Numbered from the stretch's first letter, positions 12,414-24,458 are shown. The stretch is DNA of 64,000 nt from Cantharellus purpuraceus (GCA_025174535.1 JALBUN010000047.1:434001-498000); one strand, 5' to 3'. Notes: a model not told the origin generated them from the sequence alone. A program made the numbers and translations.

Positions 12414-12749
12414 GGTCGCAGAAGTGGTGACTTCCTGGCAAGAGTTGAGAACCCGACATTTTGAACCTACTTTAGTCGGTATGATCTAGAATGACTAAGC
12501 TCGCCACTGCCACTGCACGTGACCTGCATGTTCAGCCAGAGGTAGGCGCTCCCAATATAAAGTGAACTCTGAATTGATCTAACACTGCAGATGTTGGAGT
12601 ATCGAGGCCGACGAACACGGAAGCATAGTTGAGGTACCACACAGTTCAACAGGCGCAAATACATAGGCATAGCGGTCGAGTACGGCGATACTCATTTTAT
12701 TTTGCCCACCTGACTTGATAGTATATAAGTTCAATATCGTTCAATCGGA

Positions 12750-12784
12750 CACTTCAGTTGATTGCTCCCCGCACAACTGAAGTG
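12750..12784. repeat. 11-bp inverted repeat (hairpin), copy 1
   Basis: cacttcagttg and caactgaagtg flank a 13-nt spacer, attgctccccgca, giving a perfect 11-bp stem. A degenerate copy with the same spacer lies at about 12863-12895, and a more diverged copy on the other strand lies at about 24563-24597. The dispersion suggests a mobile or LTR-derived sequence rather than an operator of one gene. Confidence 0.6.
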
Positions 12785-12862
12785 TACGTTCCATTTCATT
12801 CTCATATGTCTAACTACATTAACCGTGAGCTCTGTAGTTATATATCTAGGTAGCTACTGAAT

Positions 12863-12895
12863 CTACAGTTGATTGCTCCCCGCACAACTGAAGTT
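12863..12895. repeat. hairpin repeat, degenerate copy 2
   Basis: ctacagttg, the same 13-nt spacer attgctccccgca, then caactgaagttt. The left arm has lost several pairing bases. It lies 80 bp after copy 1 in the same orientation. Confidence 0.5.
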
Positions 12896-13165
12896 TATAT
12901 ATCTAGTCCCTCTTCACATCCATATCTTCCAGCAGAGGCGTATGCCAGACAACTAAGAACAGTAAAGTCAAGTCAAAACCTGGTCCACACTAGTCAACGA
13001 CATGTCAGGCGGCGGCGCGGCGCTGACTTTGGAATACCACAAGCATGTATGAAGTTTCGAACATATAACCTATACCATACATAACTTATCGACAGAAAAG
13101 ACCGGGGCCTGTCAAACAGCTTGAATACATATATATCGTAAGACAGTATACAATGGACATTGCAT

Positions 13166-15038
13166 TCAAGAGGTGATGGTTTCGGTATCAACCTTCACGT
13201 GGATCTGTGTGCGATTTACACTTTCGACGCTTTTTCCGGTGAGAGACGATTCGTGGTAGGAGGTAGTGATGATATTCTGATCAGAAATCTCGTTTCTATG
13301 CCTTTGACGTAATGTCTGCCGTGCGTTCAATCTGCTACCAAGTCAGTGAAGAGCAGTCCATAACTGTATAGGTCGCACATAAGAACTGTTGCAATAATTC
13401 AATACAGTGTGAGACAGAACAAAAAATACAGACGTACGGAACGTGTTGACGTAAACCTTGCTGACAATCATGTGGAAAATGATCCTAAGCATTGGAGGCG
13501 GCAGATCTTTAGTACACGTCGCATACATGTATCTTAAGAGCACAGACCAGTGTGTCGACGATGGTGCCACGATAAAGGTTACTAAATAAAGGAGCTGAAC
13601 AATTCTTAGATATGAAAGTGAGTTTTCCTTCGACAAAATATATCTAGGCGACGCCCACGTTACAAAAATTGCACGATTAATCAGAAACGAGACCAAGGAC
13701 TTGATGAGAGAAGCCGTGCTGTACTGAAAGTTTAGTTTGGAAGAACGAATCGCTCCTGATCTACATACTTTTGGAGACTCCTTGATCGTGAGTCATTCAA
13801 CATGTAAGTCATTGCGATGGTGGCCACAATGTCACTTGCGACGTCCATTCCCTGACCAGTGGCAATTGTGACCTGTGGAAAACTCGTCAGTCAGAAGCTC
13901 GGCTCATGCATCACTATTAAATGTACCTTATCAGCCGTTGACGCAAGTGACATTTGATGTCTGTTCTTGAGGGTCTCAACCGTTACACCTAGCTGATATG
14001 AGCGAACTTTCAATTTCTAGCGTAAGATTGACTTACCAAACCTAGAATCAAGCCATTGGTCAGTGAAATGTCATGTAGTCATGATTCGACGTGCCCAAGG
14101 CCGAAAGGGAGAAAATAATCTGGATCAACCAATAGCTATGAGAGACGAAGTAGTGAAGTAAAACAGAACTTAAACGTACCACAACGAGAACAACAGGCCA
14201 ACTCTTCTTATTGACTACAATTGTCTGGTATCACCTATAAATAACGTAACTTCTTGAAAGACGGTACGCACAGATGTAAATTTGCCTTGCAAAGAACAAC
14301 TGGACACTAGATATCTGAACGTTAGTGACGATACGTCCCTAATTGATAAGGCGTACACAAAGGTCGTAAATACAGTAAGTGTATTCTCCAAAACAAAAAT
14401 TCTGGAAGAGTTCAGTCAGAAGCAACTGGCTCATGTAACTTTCAACGTACATCGGCATTATGGCTATAGCTTCGAGGCTTCCATAATTGTCTATCTGTAA
14501 CAGGAACGTTTGTCTATGGTGATACATCTTACGGTGATTTAAACGCACAAAGTAATACTTTCCCGTGACAGCCGAAAGTATTGAGGTGGATGAATCAAGG
14601 CATCTAAGTAGGTTGGGAGTTCTTGGTCAAGGCAACAGACATCGAATGGCGACCACGTCGAAACTAACAAGACAAATAACACCTGGTTCATGAGACAGTC
14701 AGAAATCGTAGGCACAGTTTATAACATCAGACTGACCATCGCAACTATCTTCCAGGAATCCATATGATCACTTGTGAGGTATGTCCATACTTGCATGAGG
14801 GTCACGCCGAAAAGGCTGGTGCTGGCACGTTATACTCCAGGACTCTGAATCTGAGGGGAGGGGGAAAACATACATGGAGGACATTATAAGGCCTGTTGTA
14901 GTATACCATCATAGCTTTTAGATTGTGTGCTCGGCCTCTACGCAGTTACTCACCTGCATAAAACCAGGAGAGAGCTCCCACCGTTTCAACCTTAGAAGAT
15001 GAGTAATCTGACGAGGAAGCGAACGCCACAGGCTGCAT
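13166..15038 (-). CDS. DUF6534-type multi-pass membrane protein, many exons
   Basis: No long open frame, but spliced minus-strand pieces give the layout of the agaricomycete DUF6534 family: VETVGALSWFYAG + LFGVTLMQVWTYL, VLFVL + CLDSSTSILSA, NYGSLEAIAIM, TLTVFTTFV + VQLFFARQIYICAYRLSR, WPVVLVV, DVASDIVATIAMTYMLNDSR, NTASLIKSLVSFLINRAI, MIVSKVYVNTF and finally LNARQTLRQRHRNE up to the TGA at 13166-13168. These hydrophobic blocks predict about seven membrane spans; no catalytic function is known for the family. Introns are about 45-65 bp with CTAAC/CTGAC branch points. Joining KVYVNTF to the LNAR motif in phase needs a 7-nt exon (TTCTTAT). I did not resolve every exon, so the total length is not given. 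The ATG at 15038 is the likely start. Confidence 0.72.
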
Positions 15039-16640
15039 GATAGAGTCTGCTGGCGGTGGGTTAGCGAAGCTGGGATCAGGACTTGAAGTCAAAGACCACC
15101 AGTATGCACACGTTAAATCATTTGTGTACGGGACACTGTGTCTAAGTCCCAAGTCTCAAGTCCCGAGATATCTTTGTGTAGGCTTTAGGAAGCATCTTGA
15201 ACTTTGATCATCGAGTGGCAGTAGTAGTCGCTTAGCGCTCAGAGCTCAGTCAGCCCTTGGGAACTGCTGCCTTCTGCGCAAATGGCGCACGCGAACCCGG
15301 GTGGTGCAACCAGCGCGAGAAGCATTCGAACTGAGCTTAAGCTGCTCCTGCGAGTCCTGTGTCTGCAATGTCTGTCACGTGGTTATCTCTGTCGGTTTAC
15401 ATAATGATATTCTTCAGTGGCGCACTCTCGGATGCTATCTTTCAACTGAGATCTTGGACTTATTTACACATGCTAAAGGATTCCCATGTACATTTGTTAC
15501 CGGGTGCTTCGCCCCAGCTTCTGAATGGCACTGTCGGCCGCGAAGCGACCTTGGTCCGAATCAACTCTGAGTAGAGAGGTGAGATGATCCGAGTATGTCG
15601 ATGCACTATTTGAGAAGCAAAATGAGTTAAGTCTTCTCATGCACTACAGATTGACATGCGGTGTACTGAAAGTGCCATTCCAAACTTCCCTTATAAGTCC
15701 AGTTGGACGACAACACCATTTGCGCTCCTGTCCGTGACTATTGATCACCAATTCCGTGGATTTTACTTTGAAAATCAGTGTTTCCAAGTATTGGCTCTTA
15801 GACAACATGGTCTATGCTTTGATTGTCGCCGAATTCTGCGCACCGCTCCCTTTGTCTATGGAGCCGATGGACTTCTTCTCTCCAGTCACGAGAAAACTTG
15901 CTCCAGGATGTATCTGACAGCAATTGAAAAGAGTTCGCTGATGGACTCTAATTGGAATATCGGGACACCTCCCTTCAACGCACTACTCGGCAGCGAAGTC
16001 TATCTGTTGGCTGATTTTTAACAATCATGCCAATGGTAGTTGAGACTGACTTGGGTAAGTTAGACGAGGCTTGAGAGCTTGCCTCTGCCATTGATACTAT
16101 CACCGCCGCCGGCGTCTTCCGGGAGAGTGTCAATGAAAAGTCAACGTGCGTGAGCTGCGGTCTCGCTTTCTGGATGACACAGGGCTTATCTCCAATTCTA
16201 GCTGTTCTCTCAGTTTGTTAGCACCAACCTATTCTGTGATGAGCTCACATGGCGTAACAATCAAATACATGTAGATAACTACGCACGGTGTATTCCAAGT
16301 CCACTACATACGCTATGGGCGTGGTTTTGTGCAATGTGGCAAGTTTAGTTTCGTGGGCGACAAGCCTTGGGAACGACTCAGAGTCTCGATTGCATACAAG
16401 TATATTTTCTTTTCTATGCTGCAGCTGGAACCACCCCGATGAGGCGCTGCTAACTTCGGGGTACCGCATACCTAAGGGATCCCAGCGCCCACCCAACTGA
16501 AGGTATCTATCGCAATAACGATCCTGATCTGTGTAATGGCCGCGCCTGGATCACATTGTTGGGATTCGTCCTAACAAGATACATAGACGCCGAAGCTATC
16601 GACGTGACAGCTAAGCGCTTATCGCGGTAGTATTTCTGTA
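15039..16640. other. 1.6-kb region without a recognisable gene
   Basis: Two plus-strand open frames (15359-15574 with a hydrophobic start, and 15656-16021, 121 codons) might be exons of an unrecognised gene divergent from the DUF6534 gene, but no family motif, consistent splice model or repeat could be found. I leave them uncalled. Confidence 0.35.
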
Positions 16641-16915
16641 AGAAGCTATTTACATGAAAACTATACTACTTATATATGATTCTGAGGGCTTGGGAGCTGT
16701 TGTCGGAGTTGTGTGGGGTTCGGTGACTCTGGGCCCTTACAATTTCTCCCTCAGTTGTCTGAACCATGACTGAGGTGAGTTGATATCCATCATAGAGATA
16801 CACATGTATACTTATTAGACTATGTAGACTGATACTAGTCAGGTAATAATACAAGGAGTTGTCTGAACCACGACTAAGACTGATACTAGTCAGATATCAA
16901 CAGGTTATGGGGCCC
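16640..16915 (+). mobile_element. copia-type LTR remnant ending in a primer-binding site
   Basis: A low-complexity stretch with a repeated phrase (gttgtctgaacca...gactgatactagtcag occurs twice, about 16741 and 16858) ends in atatcaaca, followed directly by ggttatggggccc (16903-16915). That string matches the complement of the anticodon arm of initiator tRNA-Met and recurs before three other copia gag genes in this window. It looks like the end of a 5' LTR and its primer-binding site. The LTR start is not defined. Confidence 0.5.
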
Positions 16916-17156
16916 ACTGACAGAAACTGAAGTCGAGCACGCCTTCCGTAGAGGATACGAACGCAACCGCCGCCTAGCTGTACTATCAAGTCGGCCTTCC
17001 CGCCGGCGGGCTGTGGCGTTACATAATAGCATTAGTAATAAGTAAGAAGTTTTCTTAAGAGCTTTAAGACTCAACCACATGCTTGTTTTTGTGCTCACAC
17101 CGTGTACTACCCTCGCAATTCACTTGTGAACCGCATCTAACTTGGAGTTGCTACCT

Positions 17157-18350
17157 GAATCCTGTTAGGTTATGGGCCCCGGTGGTCCTACAAGGTCCGG
17201 AAAATTATCAAATATGGAAATTGTGAATCAAAGCGAAACTCCGAAGGGAGAAAGTCTATGGCGTAGCTGATGGATCCAAACAGAAGCCAAAAGCAGCAGC
17301 AACAGTGGAAACAGCCACTCCCTCACCCTCTGCAGGTGATAGCTGGGAATTATGTGATGCGAAAGCACATGGCATCATCACTGAACACATCTGTGACCAG
17401 ATACTCCTTGAAGTCCACAGTGAAGATATGTCCAACAAGCTTCTGAACCACATCATTGAACTCCACGAGAAGACCAATGTTGGAATAAATGCTTTCTATA
17501 CCTATGTTGAGTTAATGAATACACAATGGGATGGGACGTCCCAGATAGATGCACATGTAGCCACAATCTGATCAGCGAACCATTGACTCATTGCAATGAA
17601 GAAGGGGATCGATGATGAATTCCTTGCATTTCTCCTCCTGCACTCCCTCCCATCCAATGTGACATGGGAAACGTTCAAATTGTCAGTACTGAACTCCCTG
17701 GTGCCTGACATGAAACTCTTGTTCACCACAGTAAGATCATGTCTCACTGCTGAGGTAACACATCTGGGCAGCAGCCTCGCATCAACAAACTCTGAATCTG
17801 CCCTCAAGGCCCAAAAGGCCAGCAAGAGCAAACACTGCAGTCTGCATGGTGACTGCACACACTCAACGAGCGAATGCAGGACCTTAAAAGGCCAAGAAAA
17901 GAAAGAGAAGGGTAAAGGAGAAAAAAGGGGAAAAGAAAAGCAAGTGTGAGAAGGCACATGAGACCACTGACAGTAGTGACAGTTCTCACCCCTCTTCATC
18001 CTCCTCAGACAGCTCAGATGATGAGCATGTGCAGCTTGCAAATGTAAACATGTCCAGAAGCCAAAAGAAATGTATTCTCGCTTACTTCACATATGAACCT
18101 GTGCACACTAAATGAGACATTCTAATAGACTTGGGAGCATCTGCACACATGGTACCTCACCAAGAATGGATCATCCCAGGGAGCTACAAGCCTATCCAAC
18201 TGCCATGCATGGTGCGCTTCAGTGATAATTCCTCAGTCAAAGCCATCAGAACCGGAAACATGCAACTCACAAGCAAAGTCCATGGGGAGACATATGTCAT
18301 CTTTCTGTCTAATTGTCAAGATTGGTTCAGTAGAGGCGCCCATGGCGAAT
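17157..18350 (+). pseudogene. Ty1/copia gag-protease fragment, decayed
   Basis: Starts with a primer-binding-like site (ggttatgggccc, 17168-17179). The reading then gives a copia Gag: LQGPENYQIWKLWIKAKLRR, VYGVADGS, a leucine-rich gag core (LLNHIIELHEKTNVGIN, LLHSLPSNVTWETFKLSVLN) and a knuckle-like CSLHGDCTHSTSEC, followed by a Lys-rich tail. The protease start survives as ILIDLGASAHMVP (consensus DSGAS). In-frame stops at about 17569, 17580 and 17947 and a stop before the protease show it is dead. No integrase or reverse transcriptase follows; the copy is truncated near 18350. Confidence 0.75.
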
Positions 18351-19199
18351 GACTGCTCACTCAGTGAATCAGGTGCCAAGCAATTTATCCCCATCTGAAC
18401 TTTGCAAGCGGTAAAGATGTTAGCAACACCGGTTCAGTTGCATCATACTGGATTACCGTATAGTCCCCCAAGCAGATTTGGCGATCCAGTACCAGTGAAT
18501 GGCATAACGGGACAGGTTGACTGAGGACAGACTTCGCTGGCCACCAAGGCCACAGCATGGGGAGCAATCAATAGGGCCTTCTATGGTCAAGAGATGGATA
18601 GGTTTCTGCTATAAAATACCAGTTGCATGTATTGAAATTCCTCAGTTCAATTATCATATGTTGTTCTCCCTCTTTACTCTTAGGTTGCCTCCTTCATTGA
18701 GCAACTAAACTATTTATCTCTGCACTATATCCAAGTTACATTTTGTGACTTGTGAATTAAGTATCCTCATTGGCTGGAGTCCCTAAACCTTGCCAATCAC
18801 TGGAATGCTGCCACTCCAACATGTTCTCAAAGGTACATTCCTGCATATAACCAGGTTACCTTGGATACATCTATCCTGACTGTAGGCTTTCACATTCAGA
18901 GCCATACTAATATTATTTGCTTTAACTCTAGAAGCATTTGCTGGCTTAGAGTCTATCTCATCAGCCAAAATTCAATCTTGACAGTATAATTGAACTAACT
19001 ACTATAGTCAGGAACCACTCCACTGGTGATTATGACCAATCAGCACCTGCTGGCAAATATTCGCCAAACCTGATCAGCAGGGCCAGCTCAAACACTGCTC
19101 CCATTGCCAAGGTGAGCTGCCAGCCTCTGCGAGAAGGATCTCATTCCAGGTTCTCTGGTGAAGAGACTATCCAACTAGTTGAAGAAATGCAAAGAAGCC
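18351..19199. other. 850 bp of unassigned repeat-like DNA
   Basis: No open frame of note and no motif. It lies between the dead copia fragment and an LTR fragment, so it is probably transposon-derived, but I could not match it to another part of the window. Confidence 0.3.
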
Positions 19200-19527
19200 T
19201 GGCATCCCTGTCATGAAACCACTCTTCACACTCCTCCCAACCATGTTCCCCATTATCTTACCGTCACAGAGCACGATCTACCATCGACCCTATCCCCTTT
19301 CACTCACCCTCATCTTCCAACCACAGAGCACTATAAATCATCTCAACAGTGCCCTTTTAATCACCCTCACCAGACACAGTGTACTATTACACTTGCCAAT
19401 CACCCAGTACTATCCCTTGGCCTGACAATTCTTTGGCATGCTGAACAACTGCGTTACACACCGTCTGTTTGCTAGGACCGTTGTGCACAGGCCTATAGGA
19501 TCTATTCCATAAGCGAACCGACACCAT
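19200..19527 (+). mobile_element. fragment of the Gy3 LTR (3' part)
   Basis: Clearly homologous to 34420-34711: both contain ctcaccctcaccagacacag, ttggcctgac, tggcatgctgaacaactgcg, tctgtttgctaggacc and end in gaaccgacacca. In the other copy this sequence lies at the right end of a gypsy LTR. Only the 3' third is present here. Confidence 0.7.
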
Positions 19528-19530
19528 ACA

Positions 19531-20334
19531 TTAAAAGATCCAGCATTGAAAATGCTGGAGGAAGCCCAGCATGCAAACTATCACAAACACTGGGATGACT
19601 TTGGGCATGCTCTCAAGCATGCCAATGTGGGGAAGTCATTCCCCAAGTGGGCACCATGGTTCATGACTGCAGCTGACCCTCCCAGAATGATCACAGGTGA
19701 CCTGCCTTGACCTCTGGGCAAGTCTGTCCCTATTAGGGCAGACTGGTTCAACATTTACAAAATGGACTCTCCTGAGTTTGTATCATTGCACAAGAAGTCA
19801 TTGGCCACACTGTTAACTGAACGAATGGTGCCAATGTGCAGAGTCATTAAGAGAATGACTCTGCTGGCTTGTGCCGATAATGCAAGCCTTATCATTACTC
19901 TACTGACTACACCAGTAGATACACTTGCCCTCATACAGGGGTGGCAAGTAAACCCCCATGGGGTGCCCCCAGCCATCTGACAGGAGTCAGATGGTACCAT
20001 GAATTTATCTGATATGGATATATGGGTGTGGCTCCAAAAAGCCACTCCCAAAAAGGGTTCTTCTGGGTTCAAGAAGAACCTCTGGGATCTGTTCCAGACT
20101 CCTGGCCACTGGGAATCATTAACCAGTGGCCATAAGTTCTCACCAACAATTGGTGATTCATTCAATGCTTTCATCACTGGAGTGTATAATTGGGGGGATC
20201 ATTCCCCCAAGGAGCATACTGAACTAGAGCTCAGGCAAATGGGCCCCATTTGTGCTGCCCTCCTAGAGGTGTTTGTGAGTCACATCACCTATGGAGAAGC
20301 ATTTAACCAACCTGCCAGAATTGGTAAATGAAAA
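19531..20334 (+). pseudogene. unrecognised protein fragment before a 3' LTR
   Basis: A single protein can be followed through a few stop codons: EEAQHANYHKHWDDFGHA, KSFPKWAPWFMTAADPPRMI, then the frames at 19762-19980 (MDSPEFVSLHKKSLATLLTE) and 19999-20331 (MNLSDMDIWVWLQKATPKKG, DLFQTPGHWESLTSGHKF). It is rich in Trp and shows no gag, protease, reverse transcriptase or integrase motif. It ends about 300 bp before a polypurine tract and an LTR, so it is the last ORF of some LTR element, either an accessory or a captured host gene. I do not recognise the family. Confidence 0.5.
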
Positions 20335-20625
20335 CAAGAGACTCTAGGAGCCTCTTGAGCAGCTCAGAAAGCTGCTAAACACTCACTTGCTGAGTGTTTA
20401 GTCATGGCCAGCTTAATCATGACCTTGATTGAGACACCAAATTAGCGGTTGCCTCTTCCTCATCCATTCAATTGGATGAGGATACTATGATGACATCAGG
20501 GATGACTGAGAGCCACCCCTCTCCAGAGCCATATGATCAAGACAATCATATGGACACAGACTCATCTGAACAGCTCCATAAGGAGTTGTACAACTAATTA
20601 GTGAATGAGGTCATGCCTCATTCAA

Positions 20626-20948
20626 AAAGGGGAGGGTGTAAGTACCCTAAATATTTACTTATGGTAGAATATCATAAGTATGCATATGTATTTGTATCTA
20701 CAGCATTCCCTTAAGGAATGCTGCTTTCTTGGTAGCTACAGTATATGCACCCCATGTATATGCACCCCATGTATATGCACCCATGGGGTGCATATATACA
20801 GTTATCATATAATCAGTGGACCCAAGTATACATGTGGGTCCATGTGTAGATGGAAGAACTTAGATTTAACCACACCATATTGCACATAGCACAACCAATA
20901 AATTTGGTTGAGTTCTGTGTTGGTGTGAACTAAGTCACAACTCTTACA
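20626..20948 (+). mobile_element. polypurine tract and LTR (family C), about 312 bp
   Basis: The purine run aaaaaggggaggg (20624-20636) is followed by an LTR that starts TGTAAGTACC at 20637 and ends CAACTCTTACA at 20948, with matching TGTAAG/CTTACA ends. The orientation (purine tract on the left) makes it the 3' LTR of the element carrying the unrecognised ORF. The sequence right of it is the middle of an LTR-A, so this element had inserted into a Gy1 LTR. No 5' partner is visible. Confidence 0.7.
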
Positions 20949-22076
20949 TCCATCCCTGTCAGACTCAGACATACTCTTGTAAGGCTGTTGGCCTTGGAGA
21001 TCAATCATTATTAGATTTCACATATGTATTTAAGTCCTACTACTGGGAACTTTATTCCCCAGTTAGAATATCAGGTCAGGTTTGGGTCAGAGTCAGAGTT
21101 GGAGTTGGAGTGGGTTGTGGTGATCAGAGTGGACTTGGCTTCAGCTTATGTGCTGCACCCTCACTAATACCAGTGTCCAAGATTTTGGAGATGGAGTAGG
21201 ACTTTTAACTAGTTCTGGACTGGACTTAGGACCTAGACATGATTTGATATTTGAACTGGGGAATGAAGTCCCCAGTAGTGTGATTTAAATACATATTTTG
21301 GAATCTAATAATAATTACTCTGGTGAGGGATCTCTGAGGCCGACAGCCTTATGTGAGGATGTCAGAGTCCAATGGGGATGGGTGTCCAGGTTCCTATGGT
21401 GATGCTGATGCATCAACGGAGCCACAGATGGATGGGTGGAAACAGTGGTGATGATCAGATGGACTAATGGTGACATGACAATTTCAAATGGAGTACAGAT
21501 CTCATACATGCAGGGATCTGGGTGGATCAGATGGAGATCTGGGTGTCAATGAATATAGTCATAATAGTCTCCTGTTATGACTATATTCTTAGTGCCCAGA
21601 TCCCTGTCCGATCAACTCAGATGCCCATGCACATGAAATCTATACTCCATTTGGAAACCATCACATCTCCATTTAGTCTGTCCAATTGTCACCATCAATC
21701 TCATTTGTCCACCTCCAGTTCCAATTGATGCATCAGCATCACCATAGGAACCTGAACATCCATCCCTGTCGGACTTGGACATATTCACATAAGGCTGTCA
21801 GCCTCGGAGACCCATCACCAGAGTAACTATTATTAGATTTCAAATATGTATCTAAGTTGTGCAATTCATTTCCCAGTTCAAATATCGAATCACGCCTAGC
21901 TCCTAAGTCTGATCCAAACTATCTAAGTTGTACTCCATCTCTGAAATCTTGGACACAGGTATTAGTGAGGGTGCAGCACATAAGCTGAAGCCAAGTCCAT
22001 TCCGACCCCCATGATGCACCCTGATCCCCACTCTGACTCCAACCATTGACTCTGACCCAAGCTCTGACCTCCAATT
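20949..22076. mobile_element. cluster of three Gy1 LTR (LTR-A) pieces, two forming a large palindrome
   Basis: 20949-21070 is the middle of an LTR-A on the plus strand. About 21070-21570 is an LTR-A on the minus strand, ending in gaatatagtcataata. About 21576-22076 is an LTR-A on the plus strand, starting tgttatgactatattc. The last two are head to head with only a few bases between. No gag or pol is attached. All carry the LTR-A landmarks gatgctgatgcatca (or its complement), attattattagatttc and the ccccagtt region. Confidence 0.75.
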
Positions 22077-23450
22077 GTGTATGGGAACCACCTTTTCCCT
22101 ATCAAATTCCATTTATGCAGCACCAATGTGCTATTCTTTGCTTTTCCATTCCTAAATATCAGCATATATTTGATGCTTGTACCTGGAATGGACTTATTCA
22201 AATATTCTCTATTTTTCCATATTTTTTCGGGAATATTCCATGCAGAACTCAGCTCAGAATCATTTATTTCTGCTGTGCTACAGTTGTGGACCCATAGGCG
22301 CCCACAAACCTTCGCGCAGCCGGCTCTCCCCTTTTGGACCAGGCATTTGGCCTCAATTCAAGCTCAGATGTCTCTGATCAATAAATATTCTGTAACTTAA
22401 CAACCACAGCCTCTCAGGGCACTATTTTCCATGGAGGTCATCACATGACATGTGGCTATCCATGGCTGTCCAAACCAGTGCAGAAAACAGGGTGGACACC
22501 CTTCTTTTTGCCTGATCAGTGCCTAGTTCAGGGATCAGATCAGCTGATGGGTGATCAAATCAGGTGATTGCCTTGGAATATTCTACCCCTTTCCATAACA
22601 TTCTAGCTGTTTCCCTCTATTATTAGATAGAACTTTCCAGAACCATTATTCAGCTCCTGATTAGTGTTAGTGCTGTGATCAGATCCTGTGATTGGCTTGG
22701 AATATTCTACCCCTTTCTTCCACCTTCCACAACCTTCCAGTAGTTTCCATCTATTAATAGGTAGAATATTCCAGAAGCATTAGTCAGCCCCTGTAAATAC
22801 AATATATAAGGAGGCCATTCTGCCTCTGAAAGAATAACATATCATCATATTCTACCCATCTTCTGCACACCAGTGTGACTAGAGTGACATACAGTGTCAT
22901 CCTCTATCTCAGTAACTGTTGATTACCAGTTCAAGGATCTTTTACAGTTGTGTAACTGTACTTGATTGCACTCGAAGTAGTGATATTCCTGCTTTGGGCG
23001 TGAGTGTAGTATCTGCCTCACGTGACTACGAATCTACAGGGTGAGATTGTCTGTCGATAGTCCTGCCATTAGTGCTCTTGTTTAAGTAACTAGTGTGTAC
23101 TGCCTTTGCAGAGCATTAGAAGCTTGAACTCGTGTGAAGCAGTTGCTAGACTACTTCACACATTGCTGTTACCCGCTTCTGAGTGCCACTGGTTGGACGG
23201 TTGGATTCATCCACCTACTTCCTTTAGCCTCTAAGTGCATTCCCCTCTTTTTGGAATATCTGGACCCCTAAGCGTCCGTGAACTCTAGACTCTGGAAGTC
23301 TTATTCATTTCTTGCTGCTAAGTAACGTATTACCTTTCTGCGTATAGTCTGCATTGACCAATACAAAGGATTGTAACCAAAGTACAAACGTTAAATCGTT
23401 TCTGGAGTTGTGCTGCAGCAGGGTTTGATATTCTTCTCAGCTGTTCATTC
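22077..23450 (+). mobile_element. non-coding LTR-like repeat (family B) with TATA box
   Basis: Begins with a segment (gtatgggaacc...ttttccc...ggaatattccatgcag, 22078-22250) that recurs inverted at about 23690-24060. A TATA box, atatataagg (about 22803-22812), is followed by a pyrimidine-rich leader and no ORF. The open frames here (22046-22400) are not coding because they run through the repeat in several frames. Probably copia LTR material; exact LTR ends not found. Confidence 0.5.
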
Positions 23451-24182
23451 ACGGAATTGTGGTGATTTAGAGTTTGCCCTAACACCATAATTTTGCGGGT
23501 TCCAAAACAGAAAGGGGTGGAAGTTTCCTAGCCAATGAGCTGCTTGGATTTGCTCTGACTCATGGCATGAGTCACTATTAGTCAAATAACTTGGGTGATA
23601 CTCCAGGCCACAGCTATGGGCAGGCACAGCTTCGATTGAACTCTCCACCAAAAATGGGGTAAGGAGATGCTGTGGTTGCCAAGGTATTGAGCATTTACTG
23701 GCAGCAGTGATGAGATTGGTCGGAGATTGAAATGAGTCATGTGATCGAAAATGAGTCAGTCGATCAGGTGACTTGGCTGACTTTGAAGCTGCTGACTCCT
23801 GCGAAGTCTTGTGGGTCCATGTGGGTCCAAAACTTCGCCCAGCAGAATAATAAGTTTGTGGACTCATTTCTGCATGGAAAATTCCCGGAAAAATATGAAA
23901 AAATAGAGAATATTTGAATGGCCCTGAATCAAGAGAAAGCAGCACATATGCTGATACTTTAAGGCCATGAAGCGAAATTGCACAGTTTTGGGACTTTAAA
24001 CAAGATCTTTTCAGGGAAAACCAGTTCCCATACATTTGCCCTCTTTTCCAACATCCTTCTTTGCAGGTCCACCTGAACCATACAGGTGTTTCCTTTGAGC
24101 TCATTACAAGGGGACTTCCACATTTCAGCTGCTATATCACAGCGGCTGATTTTCATACAGAATCCTCAATGCTACTGGCCAA
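23451..24182 (-). mobile_element. inverted copy of the family-B LTR-like repeat
   Basis: The minus strand repeats the family-B sequence, and gaaaaccagttcccatac at about 24017-24034 recurs at 54687-54705 and 54790-54807 beside another copia element. A 219-codon open frame on this strand (24104-23445) reads through the repeat and has no protein motif. The segment directly abuts a copia gag start on the same strand. Confidence 0.55.
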
Positions 24183-24446
24183 TTAGGCACACACAAGGTA
24201 CTTGCACTGGTTCCTTGTCAAACATACTTTTGTAGTCTGACAAAGCCTCCCTATCTTCTTCGATCCATTTTTGAGCATCCGTAAACTCAGAGTTGGGTGC
24301 TCTGGTGCCACGGCTGTCCCCTCAAGACATTCGGTCAGTCCACAACTGGCAATCGCATATTTGTATGCGACCCAATTAGAGCCGTCGTTCGCAAGCTTGG
24401 GGACACGAAACAGAGTTTCATCTATGCTAGGAATAAGGGTGGACAT
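24183..24446 (-). pseudogene. Ty1/copia gag, N-terminal fragment
   Basis: The minus-strand frame starts MSTLIPSIDETLFRVPKLA and continues NDGSNWVAYKYAIASCGLTE, which is the usual start of fungal copia Gag (P.L..DGSNW..YK....). It is cut after about 87 codons by the family-B repeat. The primer-binding site ggttatggggcccc lies 13 bp upstream of its ATG on the same strand (24459-24472), so its 5' LTR would be to the right. Confidence 0.7.
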
Positions 24447-24458
24447 GACAGGTTCACC

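Larger units (their letters stand above)
12414..13165. other. intergenic region with two copies of a short hairpin sequence
   Basis: Region upstream of the phosphatase start and downstream of the DUF6534 gene stop. It holds two related imperfect palindromes (listed separately) separated by the repeated string tatatatctag. No gene recognised; the open frames at 12467-12670 and 12869-13084 lack motifs. Confidence 0.45.

Noticed and set aside
15656..16021. 121-codon open frame as a gene
   Set aside because: No family motif, no acceptable splice partner and no codon signal that I could support.
22046..22400. Three overlapping plus-strand open frames
   Set aside because: They cover an LTR-like repeat in different frames without any conserved protein reading.
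23445..24104. 219-codon open frame on the minus strand
   Set aside because: It runs through a non-coding repeat that recurs inverted at 22077-22440 and near 54690; no domain, and the repeats are not conserved as protein.
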